Positions 41,672 to 50,233 of a DNA stretch of 64,000 bases are shown piece by piece. The notes under the pieces were generated by a model. The model made no database searches. It was not told where the DNA came from and was given only the letters and a program-made list of their open reading frames with translations. How positions within the stretch are numbered: the first letter of the stretch is position 1; every line of letters starts with the position of its first letter. The DNA is from an uncultured Desulfobacter sp. (GTDB lineage Bacteria > Desulfobacterota > Desulfobacteria > Desulfobacterales > Desulfobacteraceae), in contig NZ_OY762929.1 in assembly GCF_963666675.1 (NCBI RefSeq), positions 2,170,001-2,234,000 on the forward strand, read 5' to 3'. A program made the translations under genes and the position numbers.

Positions 41672-43819
41672 ATGAATCAACGCATCGTTAAAATGCTCAT
41701 TTTGGTAATCATTATCCTGGGCGTTACCCTGTTTTTCTCTTTGGATCTTCACCGGCAGCTGACCTTTGAGACCCTCAAGTCCCGACAGGCGGCCATGGAA
41801 GATGTGTATGCCGAAAATACGGCCCTGACCATCTTAATTTACGCGGCGGTATATATTGTCATCACCGCGCTGTCACTTCCGGGGGCGGTGATAATGACCC
41901 TGGCAGGCGGTGCCGTATTCGGACTTTGGACCGGTACCATCATTGTCTCTTTTGCAAGTACCATCGGTGCGACACTGGCCTTTTTAACGTCACGGTTTTT
42001 GTTGAGGGGCTACATTCAGGATCGATTTTCAGACCGCCTTAAAAAAATCAATGAGGGCATTGAAACCGACGGGCCTTTTTATCTTTTTACCCTTCGACTT
42101 GTGCCGGTGTTTCCCTTTTTTGTCATTAACCTTGTCATGGGTGTTACCCCCATTAAAACGGGCCTCTTTTACATCGTAAGCCAGGTGGGTATGCTGCCCG
42201 GGACCCTTGCCTACATCAACGCCGGCACCCAGTTATCCCAGGTGCAAAGCGCTTCCGGGATTCTCTCTTTGCCTTTGCTTGCTTCCTTTGCCCTTTTGGG
42301 CGTTTTCCCCTGGATTGCAAGGGCGTTTACCGCTCTTTTAAAGCACCGGCGAATCATGGCAAAATTTTCCAAACCGTCAAAGTTTGACTACAACCTGGTG
42401 GTGATCGGTGCCGGTTCCGCAGGCCTTGTCACCTCTTATATTGCGGCGGCCGTGAAGGCGGGCGTGGCACTGGTGGAAAAAAACAAGATGGGCGGGGACT
42501 GCCTGAATACCGGATGTGTGCCCAGCAAAGCCCTGCTGCGATCGGCAAAAATGCTCTCCTATGCCCAAAGGGCCCAAGAGTTTGGGTTTGACCGGGCCCG
42601 CATTGACTTTGAATTTAAAACGGTCATGGACCGGGTGGAAAAGGTCATTAAAAAAATAGAGCCCCATGATTCCGTGGAGCGGTATACCCAGCTTGGGGTC
42701 GACTGCATCCAAGGTGAGGCCCAAATTCTTTCCCCCTATGAAGTGGAAGTAAACGGTAAAACCATCACCACCCGCAGCATTGTGTTGGCAACGGGCGCCC
42801 GGCCCAGGGTTCCGGCCATACCCGGCCTTGACCAGGTGCCGTATTTTACCTCTGATACGGTCTGGTCCTTAAGGGCGTTGCCCCAACGGCTGGTGGTGCT
42901 CGGGGGAGGCCCCATCGGCTGCGAACTCAGCCAGGCCTTTGCCCGTTTGGGGGCCAAGGTAACCCTGGTGGGCAGGGCTGACCGTCTCATGGGCCGGGAG
43001 GATGATGATGTATCCGATTTTATCCAAGAGACCTTTGCCGACGAAGGCATTGAGATGCTCACCGGGCATACGGTAAAAGAGATACGGGTGGACAATGACC
43101 AGAAACAACTGATCTGTACCAGGAATTCCGACAAGCAAGAGGTGGCGGTCCAATTTGATGGCGTGTTGCTTGCCCTGGGCCGGGTGGCCAATACCCAGGG
43201 TTTTGGACTGGAAAAACTGGGGGTCGCCTTGAATCCCAACGGCACCGTTAAAACCGATGGCCGGCTCCAGACTTCCATTCCCAATATCTATGCGGCAGGC
43301 GACGTTGCAGGCCCCTATCAATTCACCCATGTGGCCTCCCACCAGGCCTGGTATGCATCCGTCAATGCGTTGTTCGGCACTTTTAAAAAGTTTACGGCCG
43401 ATTACAGGGTGATCCCCTGGTGCACCTTTACCGATCCCGAAGTGGCCCGGGTGGGCATGAACGAAACCGATTGTCTTGCCGCCGGCATTGCCTGCGACGT
43501 CACCCGTTATGGGATTGATGATCTGGACCGGGCCATTGCAGACTCCGAAGCCAGAGGATTTGTCAAAGTGCTGACTGTTCCCAAAAAGGACAAAATCCTG
43601 GGGGTGACCATTGTGGGGGCCCATGCCGGTGACTTGATCCACGAATTTATTCTAGCCATGAAATACAATATCGGACTCAATAAAATTCTTGGCACCATTC
43701 ATATTTACCCGACCCTGGCGGAGTCCGGCCGATTTGCCGCTGGAGCCTGGAAAAGAGCCCGGGTGCCGAAAACCACGTTGAAAATTATCGAGCGGTTTTT
43801 AGCCTGGCGACGTAAGTAA
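41672..43819 (+). CDS. TVP38/TMEM64 membrane domain fused to FAD-dependent disulfide oxidoreductase
   Basis: The 715-residue protein joins two parts. Residues 1-225 form a VTT (SNARE-associated, TVP38) membrane domain with AAVYIVITALSLPGAV, LAGGAVFGLWTG and RLVPVFPFFVINLVMGV. From about 238 comes a class-I pyridine nucleotide-disulfide oxidoreductase: FAD motif VVIGAGSAGLVTSYIAA, redox pair Cys277/Cys282 in GGDCLNTGCVPSK, NAD motif VVLGGGPIGCELSQAFARLG, AAGDVAG and the C-terminal HIYPTLAES. It has no HMA domain and no C-terminal cysteine pair, so it is not a mercuric reductase. It is the first gene of the arsenosugar-like operon and may reduce an exported or membrane-passing thiol or metalloid. 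Confidence 0.93.
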   Translation: MNQRIVKMLILVIIILGVTLFFSLDLHRQLTFETLKSRQAAMEDVYAENTALTILIYAAVYIVITALSLPGAVIMTLAGGAVFGLWTGTIIVSFASTIGATLAFLTSRFLLRGYIQDRFSDRLKKINEGIETDGPFYLFTLRLVPVFPFFVINLVMGVTPIKTGLFYIVSQVGMLPGTLAYINAGTQLSQVQSASGILSLPLLASFALLGVFPWIARAFTALLKHRRIMAKFSKPSKFDYNLVVIGAGSAGLVTSYIAAAVKAGVALVEKNKMGGDCLNTGCVPSKALLRSAKMLSYAQRAQEFGFDRARIDFEFKTVMDRVEKVIKKIEPHDSVERYTQLGVDCIQGEAQILSPYEVEVNGKTITTRSIVLATGARPRVPAIPGLDQVPYFTSDTVWSLRALPQRLVVLGGGPIGCELSQAFARLGAKVTLVGRADRLMGREDDDVSDFIQETFADEGIEMLTGHTVKEIRVDNDQKQLICTRNSDKQEVAVQFDGVLLALGRVANTQGFGLEKLGVALNPNGTVKTDGRLQTSIPNIYAAGDVAGPYQFTHVASHQAWYASVNALFGTFKKFTADYRVIPWCTFTDPEVARVGMNETDCLAAGIACDVTRYGIDDLDRAIADSEARGFVKVLTVPKKDKILGVTIVGAHAGDLIHEFILAMKYNIGLNKILGTIHIYPTLAESGRFAAGAWKRARVPKTTLKIIERFLAWRRK

Positions 43820-43851
43820 TCGTTTTCAATCTTAATACCTGAATAATTACA

Positions 43852-46800
43852 ATGGGAGTACATTTGAACACAGAGCCGTATCATCACTGGATCAGACTTG
43901 AACAGGACAACACAGCAGTATACGTCAACCCCGAATCCGTGGACTGGATCGTCCCCAGTGCCGCAGGAGACCGGTTGCTTCAAACGCTCATCTCTGCCAA
44001 AGGGCAGGGCGGGGCAACCGGCGATAAGGACTTTAGCGCCATTGTCCGTGAATCCCAGTTTCTCTCCTTGATAAAATCACCGGACGTGAGCGATTTTAAA
44101 GGCCGTGGCCATGTATTATCCCTGAAGCGGTTAAAGGAGTTCTGGCTGCATATCACCGACCAATGCAACCTTGCCTGCCGCCACTGCCTTTTTTCCTGTT
44201 CGGCAAAGACAAACCGGGCCATGGATTTTGGCATGATCACCGCTGCGGTTTCACAGGCTTACGCCCTGGGCACCCGGATTTTTTACTTAACCGGCGGAGA
44301 ACCCCTGGTTCACCCCGATTTCCAAGATATTTGCCGGTTGATCTTAATGGAATACCCCGACACCATGCTTGTGATTTTGACCAATGGGATACGGATACCC
44401 GACCACCTGGATTTTTTTAAGACGTTGCCGTGTGACCGCCTGTTCCTCCAGGTCAGTCTGGATGGTATTGAAGAGACCAACGACCGGTTAAGGGGGGCAG
44501 GTGCTTTTGCTAAAACAACCGCCGCCCTTGCTGCATTAAAGGGATCAAATATTGTCACCACCCTGTCCATGGTGGTGCACCCGGATAATTTCCATCAAAT
44601 GACAAAGATGGTTGAACTGGGCGCAGCATTTTCAGTTAACGCCATCCATTACATGTGGCTGTTAACCACGGGCCGGGCATCTTCCCAGTCGGCGGTGTCC
44701 ATGGATGAGCTGTTCAACCGTTTGATTGAGGCACACGACATGGCCCAAGCCCACGGCATCTCCATTGATAATATCACCAACCTGGCGGCCAGGGTTTTTT
44801 CCACACCCGGTACCCGGTACGACCTGGGCAATGCCGGGTGGGAGTCCCTGGCGCTGGCCCCCGACGGCACGATCTATCCCACCCCGGCCCTGATCGGCAG
44901 CAAAGAGACCGAGTGCGGCCACGTTTCCCAGGGATTGGAAACCGTCTGGCGCAACAGTGAGGCCCTTGAAACCCTGCGTGGTTTATCGGTGAAAGATGAC
45001 CCTGTCTACGGAACCAATCCTTTGAAATACATTGTGGGCGGCCCGGATATTGATCACAGCTTTCACACCGGCGGATCATACCTGGGGCATGACCCATACC
45101 TGCCCTTGTACAGCCGCCTGGCATTGTGGTTAATGGTCCAATCGGCCCGGATCATCAAAGAAGCCCCATGGCCCCAGATCCGGCGAAAAATGGGAGAAAA
45201 GCTGCTGAATTGTGAAAAGGATGGGGAATGCGTGGCCTTGACCCACTCCAATTGTGTGCTCACCCTGGCCGATACCCATGGGGTTGTGGGAGATTTTTAT
45301 TCGGCAGCTGCGTTACAGGAGAATACGGATATCACCAATCCGGTCTGCTATCCCGATTCGGAAATGTCCCATATCCCCAAAGATGCCAGGATTCGGTCCT
45401 ACGGCTGCGGCAGTCCGGTTTTGGACGCAGGTGTCTCTTTAGGTGACACCGTGGTGGATCTTGGCTGCGGGGCAGGGGTGGAGTGTTACATTGCCGCCAA
45501 AAAAACAGGCCCTTCGGGGCGGGTCTTCGGGATTGATATGCTGGATCACATGCTGGCTTTGGCCCGAAAACCCCTTGGGGATGTGGCCCAAAATCTGGGG
45601 TATGAGAACGTCGCGTTTGAAAAAGGGTTTCTTGAACAATTGCCCCTGGCGGATAACACCGTTGATCTGGTTATCTCAAACTGCGTCATCAACCTCTCCC
45701 AGGACAAACGCGAGACCTTTGCCGAAATTTTCCGCATCCTTGCCCCCGGCGGACGGATTTTTATTTCCGACGTGGTCACGGATGAGCCCTGTCCCCCTGA
45801 AATCCAGAATGATGCCGTGCTCCGGGGGGCGTGTCTGTCAGGCGCCCTTGTCCAGCCCCAGCTGATGAGCATTCTGGAGTCAGCGGGATTTAGCCGGATC
45901 AGGGTGGTGAAGCGCTTTTTTTACAAAGAGGTGTTGAACCACAAGTTTTATGCCGTCACCTATACGGCCTTTCGGCCAAAACCCCCGGAAAAAACCACGG
46001 TGTTTTACCCGGGGCCCCACGCTGCTGTTTTGACGGACGATGGGCAACTGCTGTTACGCGGTCAGTCGTCCGAAGTGGTCAGAGCCTCCGACGCCGGTGA
46101 GGACACGACTGTTTTTGAGCTGGATCACATGGGTGGCGTTTCCAACATTGAGGCCGTGAATGCCTGCAGCTGCGAGTTGCCTCCCCCTGTGGAAGAGAAC
46201 AAGGCCTCCGTGAGCCCAACGTCAGACCAGTTCCCGCAAACGGCTACCAAGTTCCAACAGGACTGCATGCTGTGCGGTAAACCACTGGTCTATCTGGAAG
46301 CGCAAAGACAGGAAGCCTGCGTCTTTTGCGGTAAGCAATACCCTGCCAATGCCGTATGCGAACAAGGACATTTTGTCTGCGACCATTGCCATGGAGAAGA
46401 TATGGTGGATGTCGTCAAACACATCTGCACCCATACCGATGCAACGGATATGATTGATTTGATGAATCAGCTTCGCAGCCACCCCTCATTTCCCCTCCAT
46501 GGCCCCGAACATCATTTTGCCGTGCCCGGTGTTATCACGGCGGTGTATCGAAATCTGGGCGGGGATATCACAAACAGTGACATCACCACGGCCATTGACC
46601 GGGGCAGAGGGGTTCCCGGTGGTGTCTGCGCCTTCTGGGGAACCTGCGGTGCCGCTGTGGGGGCAGGCATTGCCCTGGGCGTTATTTTGAAAAGCACGCC
46701 CTTAAAACCCAGGGCCAGGCAGATCATTCAGCAGGTGTCCGAGGCCATTATCCACGACCTGAACCAAATCGAGGCGGCCCGCTGCTGCCAGCGGGAGGTC

Positions 46801-46941
46801 TGGACAACATTTAAAACCATGGCCCGGTTGTCAACAATGTACCTGCCCCTGGCTTTAAGGGCCGAGGGTGATGTGCAATGCCGGCAGCAGGGCAAAAACA
46901 GGGAGTGTATCCGGCAGGACTGTCCCTATTTCAAGGTGTAG
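43852..46941 (+). CDS. Radical SAM enzyme fused to ArsM-like methyltransferase and DUF5714 domain
   Basis: The 1029-residue protein has three catalytic parts. Residues about 1-85 resemble a PqqD-like leader-binding domain. A radical SAM domain follows with the Cys105-x3-Cys109-x2-Cys112 cluster (CNLACRHC) and YLTGGEPLVHPDF. Residues about 505-715 are an arsenite methyltransferase (ArsM) domain: RSYGCGSPVLDAGVSLG, DLGCGAGVECYIAAKK and SNCVINLSQDKRETF. The three cysteines that hold As(III) in ArsM are at 519, 611 and 661 (GACLSGAL). The end (about 810-1029) is DUF5714 with CxxC pairs (CMLCGKP, CVFCGKQ, CDHCHGED). The operon contains TIGR04282 and TIGR04283 glycosyltransferases, so arsenic methylation and sugar coupling is the best guess. 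Confidence 0.85.
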   Translation: MGVHLNTEPYHHWIRLEQDNTAVYVNPESVDWIVPSAAGDRLLQTLISAKGQGGATGDKDFSAIVRESQFLSLIKSPDVSDFKGRGHVLSLKRLKEFWLHITDQCNLACRHCLFSCSAKTNRAMDFGMITAAVSQAYALGTRIFYLTGGEPLVHPDFQDICRLILMEYPDTMLVILTNGIRIPDHLDFFKTLPCDRLFLQVSLDGIEETNDRLRGAGAFAKTTAALAALKGSNIVTTLSMVVHPDNFHQMTKMVELGAAFSVNAIHYMWLLTTGRASSQSAVSMDELFNRLIEAHDMAQAHGISIDNITNLAARVFSTPGTRYDLGNAGWESLALAPDGTIYPTPALIGSKETECGHVSQGLETVWRNSEALETLRGLSVKDDPVYGTNPLKYIVGGPDIDHSFHTGGSYLGHDPYLPLYSRLALWLMVQSARIIKEAPWPQIRRKMGEKLLNCEKDGECVALTHSNCVLTLADTHGVVGDFYSAAALQENTDITNPVCYPDSEMSHIPKDARIRSYGCGSPVLDAGVSLGDTVVDLGCGAGVECYIAAKKTGPSGRVFGIDMLDHMLALARKPLGDVAQNLGYENVAFEKGFLEQLPLADNTVDLVISNCVINLSQDKRETFAEIFRILAPGGRIFISDVVTDEPCPPEIQNDAVLRGACLSGALVQPQLMSILESAGFSRIRVVKRFFYKEVLNHKFYAVTYTAFRPKPPEKTTVFYPGPHAAVLTDDGQLLLRGQSSEVVRASDAGEDTTVFELDHMGGVSNIEAVNACSCELPPPVEENKASVSPTSDQFPQTATKFQQDCMLCGKPLVYLEAQRQEACVFCGKQYPANAVCEQGHFVCDHCHGEDMVDVVKHICTHTDATDMIDLMNQLRSHPSFPLHGPEHHFAVPGVITAVYRNLGGDITNSDITTAIDRGRGVPGGVCAFWGTCGAAVGAGIALGVILKSTPLKPRARQIIQQVSEAIIHDLNQIEAARCCQREVWTTFKTMARLSTMYLPLALRAEGDVQCRQQGKNRECIRQDCPYFKV

Positions 46942-46943
46942 CC

Positions 46944-47615
46944 ATGGCAACGGACAACAACGTGGTTATCGTTTTCGTCAAAGCCCCGGAAAAAGGCCGT
47001 GTAAAAACAAGATTGGCCAAGGGGGTAGGGGAGACCGCCGCCCTGGCATTATACCGCTGCTTTGTGATGGATGTTCTGGATATGGTGCGGTCAACCCCCT
47101 GGGCGTTGCGGGTGTATTATACGCCGGACAACGCCTTTGACCCTGTCCGTACCTGGCTGGGAGATGATCCGGATCTTTTCTCCCAAAAGGGCGCCACTTT
47201 GGGGGAGAAAATGGAAAATGCCCTTGCCGATACGTTTGCCGCCGGTTACGATCGGGCAGTCCTCATCGGTTCTGATCTACCGGATTTGCCGCCCGGGATA
47301 ATTGATACGGCGTTTAAAGGCTTGGAACAGTGCAGCGCTGCCATCGGCCCAAGCCGGGACGGCGGCTATTATCTGATCGGCTTTACGGCCGAAGGTTTCA
47401 CCCCCCGGATATTCCATGGCATCCCATGGTCCACCAACCAGGTATTTGATTTGACCCTGACCCGGTTAAAAAAGTATCACGTCTCACATTATACTCTGCC
47501 CGTATGGCAGGACATTGATACACGGGAGGATTTGAGCTTTCTTACCCTTGATCCATCCGGGAAGACAGCAGTGCACACAACCAACTACCTTTTAAAACAA
47601 GGAGGGACGATTTGA
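46944..47615 (+). CDS. TIGR04282-type glycosyltransferase (arsenosugar-biosynthesis associated)
   Basis: The 223-residue protein resembles the DUF2064/TIGR04282 nucleotidyl- or glycosyltransferase family: VVIVFVKAPEKGRVKTRL at the start, LGEKMENALADTFAAGYD, VLIGSDLPDLPPG and AIGPSRDGGYYLIG. The GSDLPD motif holds the metal. ATG 46944 comes two bases after the stop of the radical SAM gene with AAGGTG in front of it. Another in-frame ATG 66 bases upstream lies inside that gene and is rejected. Family members occur next to arsenosugar genes, which the neighbours support. Confidence 0.9.
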   Translation: MATDNNVVIVFVKAPEKGRVKTRLAKGVGETAALALYRCFVMDVLDMVRSTPWALRVYYTPDNAFDPVRTWLGDDPDLFSQKGATLGEKMENALADTFAAGYDRAVLIGSDLPDLPPGIIDTAFKGLEQCSAAIGPSRDGGYYLIGFTAEGFTPRIFHGIPWSTNQVFDLTLTRLKKYHVSHYTLPVWQDIDTREDLSFLTLDPSGKTAVHTTNYLLKQGGTI

Positions 47616-48370
47616 ATCGAAAAACACAAGTTTTGACGGTGGTGGCTGTTGCCGTGATTTTGCAAGCCGCCGTTGTCGTTTGCGCCGAGCCGATTGTAAC
47701 CGTAGGCAACTTTTCCCAGGCAGATATCGGCGAGATACTACCCCCGGACTGGGAGCCTTTAACATTTAAAAAGATAAAAACACACACCCTATACCAGATC
47801 GTTGAAGATCAGGGGAGAACCGTGGTCAAAGCCCAAAGCAAGACTTCGGCCTCGGGACTGATTCGAAAAATAGGTATTGATGTTCAAAAATATCCAATTC
47901 TTCAATGGAAATGGAAAATCACGCAGATTAATGAGAAATCCGATGTGACCCAAAAACAAGGGGATGATTATCCGGCACGCATTTATGTTGCGTTTATATA
48001 TGATCCGGATGCCGCAGGATTCTGGGAAAAAACAAAGTTTGAAACTGTCCGACTGCTCTATGGCGAGTATCCGCCGGCAACTGTGGTGACCTATATCTGG
48101 GCCAACAAGGTCCCCAAAGAGACCCGTGTTCCCAACCCTTACGTCGACAGGGTGATGATGATTGCCGTCCAAAGCGGTGAAGAAAAGGTGGGGTCCTGGG
48201 TCACCGAGGAGCGAAATATTTATCAGGATTATGTGGAGAGTTTCGGACATCCGCCCCCACTGACTTCGGGGGTGGCGATCATGACCGACACGGACAATAC
48301 GGGTGAGACGTCAACTGCCTTTTACGGGGATATAATTTTTAAATCCGCTTTGGGGACGCCAATGCAATGA
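47612..48370 (+). CDS. DUF3047 periplasmic protein
   Basis: The 252-residue protein has a signal peptide (VVVCA, cleavage at about residue 25) and the DUF3047 pattern: VGNFSQADIGEILPPDWEPL, YPILQWKWKI, DDYPARIYVAF and FYGDIIF. The function of the family is not known; the fold looks like a jelly-roll, and members are often next to glycosyltransferases. The start is TTG 47612, overlapping the preceding stop by four bases with an AGGAGG site. The stop overlaps the next ATG by four bases, so all three genes are coupled. Confidence 0.85.
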   Translation: MNRKTQVLTVVAVAVILQAAVVVCAEPIVTVGNFSQADIGEILPPDWEPLTFKKIKTHTLYQIVEDQGRTVVKAQSKTSASGLIRKIGIDVQKYPILQWKWKITQINEKSDVTQKQGDDYPARIYVAFIYDPDAAGFWEKTKFETVRLLYGEYPPATVVTYIWANKVPKETRVPNPYVDRVMMIAVQSGEEKVGSWVTEERNIYQDYVESFGHPPPLTSGVAIMTDTDNTGETSTAFYGDIIFKSALGTPMQ

Positions 48371-49059
48371 AGCCCGTAATCTCTGTCATTATACCTGTAT
48401 ACGGTGAAGCTGAGCGCATAAATCGGACCATAGATACGTTAAAAACTTCGGTGGCGCAGATGCGGTGGGCCATGGAAATTATTGTGGTGGATGGTGACCC
48501 TGAAAAAGGCACCCTTAACGCAATCAAAGATCCGGAGGTAATAAAAACAGCATCCCCGGCCGGCCGGGGTATGCAGATGAACCATGGGGCCCGGGCCGCA
48601 ACCGCCGATCTGTTTCTGTTTCTTCATGCAGATACCGTTTTGCCTGCCAATGCCCTTAAAACAATTCTCCATCTCTGCCGGTATAAGCAGGTCCCTGCCG
48701 GTGCATTTGATCTGGCCATCAACGATGCCCATCCGGCGTTTCGCATCATCGAAAAAGGGGCGACCCTGCGTTCCCGGATCACCCGGATTCCCTTTGGCGA
48801 CCAGGCCTTATTTTTTAAATCGGAATGCTTTTGGGCCCTGGGCGGGTATAAACCCATTGCCCTGATGGAAGATGTGGACATCATGCGCAGACTCAGGAAA
48901 AAAGGATATAAAATCCACTTTATTTCAGACCCGGTAGTGACCTCGGCCCGGCGCTGGAAAAAGGAGGGGATGATATATACAACCCTTCGCAACTGGATGC
49001 TTCAACTGCTTTTTTATATCAAGGTCAGCCCGGAGAAATTAAAGACGTACTATCACTGA
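48367..49059 (+). CDS. TIGR04283-type glycosyltransferase (family 2, arsenosugar-biosynthesis associated)
   Basis: The 230-residue protein is a GT2-fold enzyme of the TIGR04283 group: VISVIIPVYGEAERINRTI, IIVVDGDPEKGTLN, ASPAGRGMQMNHGARAA and FLHADTVLP (metal-binding DxD-like HAD), then FGDQALFF, GGYKPIALMEDVD and RRWKKEG. These are the usual marks of glycosyltransferases found with arsenosugar genes. It is the last gene of the operon that begins at 41672. The GC-rich inverted repeat GCCCCGTTAGGGC at 49068 may end the transcript. Confidence 0.92.
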   Translation: MKPVISVIIPVYGEAERINRTIDTLKTSVAQMRWAMEIIVVDGDPEKGTLNAIKDPEVIKTASPAGRGMQMNHGARAATADLFLFLHADTVLPANALKTILHLCRYKQVPAGAFDLAINDAHPAFRIIEKGATLRSRITRIPFGDQALFFKSECFWALGGYKPIALMEDVDIMRRLRKKGYKIHFISDPVVTSARRWKKEGMIYTTLRNWMLQLLFYIKVSPEKLKTYYH

Positions 49060-49187
49060 AACGAAAAGCCCCGTTAGGGCCCATGATCAAAATAAAATCG
49101 TCCCTCTGCTTGTCTTTTAAGTCATCTTCATAAAATTTGTGATCCTTAGCATGTTGGCTCCTGGCAATCAGGGCACAAAAGGATGAC

Positions 49188-49937
49188 TCAGGAAAAATAT
49201 TTTTTAATCAGGTCTTGATAGGCCGGCTCCTGTTTGAACTTTTTTAGTTCATCGGAGAATTTTTCAACCACATCTTTAGAGACCTTTGTTTTGTTGAATA
49301 TGATAAACAGACCGTCTGATTTTATGGGGAATTCTTTGACCGGCTCAATATCATTAAATCCCAGTTGTCTAAGAACATGGTAGCCATTACCGAGTTCCGC
49401 GATAACGTATTCGAATCTGTCACCGTGGAGTTTTTTGAAGTTGGTTTCGTCCGAGTTGGCGCCCTCGAATGCATTGTTGGCCTTGACATAGTCCCAGAAT
49501 TCCTGAGTATAGCTGTATCCTTCAACCCCGCCCACGGTTTTACCCTTTAAATCCTCCAGGGATTTATAGGTGTTTCCACTTCCTTTTTTGATCCAGATCA
49601 CCCACGGCGAATCAATTATAGCTTCCTCCGGGTACCAGACAAAGGCTGTCCTTTCTTTGGTGAAGTTCGCTGAAAACAGTGCATGGGATTTGCCGTCCTG
49701 AACATTTTTCAGGGCCCGCTTCCAGGGATAAACTTTAAGGGAATTCAGGCTAATCCCCATTCTCTGAAATACGGCTTTCACAACTTCGGCGCTGAAACCA
49801 CCGACATTTCCGGTGCCATCCTCGATCTGGTAGGGCGGCCATTCGTCGCAAGCTACATCCAATGGCTCAGACCATGCTTGGGCACATATAAAGAGGGAAA
49901 ATACCAAACCAATTGATACGATGAAGAATCGCTTCAT
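49188..49937 (-). CDS. Solute-binding protein, family 3 (amino-acid type)
   Basis: The 249-residue periplasmic protein has a signal peptide (to AWS, about residue 22) and the PF00497 pattern: VACDEWPPYQIEDGTGNVGG, FSAEVVKAVFQRMG, VYPWKRALKNVQDGKSHALF and LEDLKGKTVGGVEGYSY. No transporter permease or ATPase gene is nearby, so it may serve as an orphan receptor protein or with a distant transporter. ATG 49937 has AAGGAG upstream. Confidence 0.9.
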   Translation of the reverse strand: MKRFFIVSIGLVFSLFICAQAWSEPLDVACDEWPPYQIEDGTGNVGGFSAEVVKAVFQRMGISLNSLKVYPWKRALKNVQDGKSHALFSANFTKERTAFVWYPEEAIIDSPWVIWIKKGSGNTYKSLEDLKGKTVGGVEGYSYTQEFWDYVKANNAFEGANSDETNFKKLHGDRFEYVIAELGNGYHVLRQLGFNDIEPVKEFPIKSDGLFIIFNKTKVSKDVVEKFSDELKKFKQEPAYQDLIKKYFS

Positions 49938-50233
49938 AATTTTCTCCTTGACTGAGAAGTGAATTTTTTTTGCTGTATTTGAAAGACTTATGATCATAGA
50001 TTAACGCGTTGCAATGGCGTTGTAAAGTTTAAATAAGACCGGTTGATGGAAGGATAGAGTGGGTGCGTTACCATGGGGCTGTCAAAAAACAACTTAACTA
50101 TGTCTTTGGACTCCTATTCTTTCTGCCCCCATTCTATCTTTGATTGTTTCGATGACGTCTGCCATCCCATTCCCATTGGCGCACGCATTTCCCGTCAGCC
50201 TAGGACCGTTTCCCGGTTTTTTAGTACGTTGCT

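Noticed and set aside
41672..43819. Mercuric reductase
   Set aside because: The oxidoreductase part has the CxxxxC redox motif but no HMA domain and no C-terminal cysteine pair, and no mer genes are nearby.
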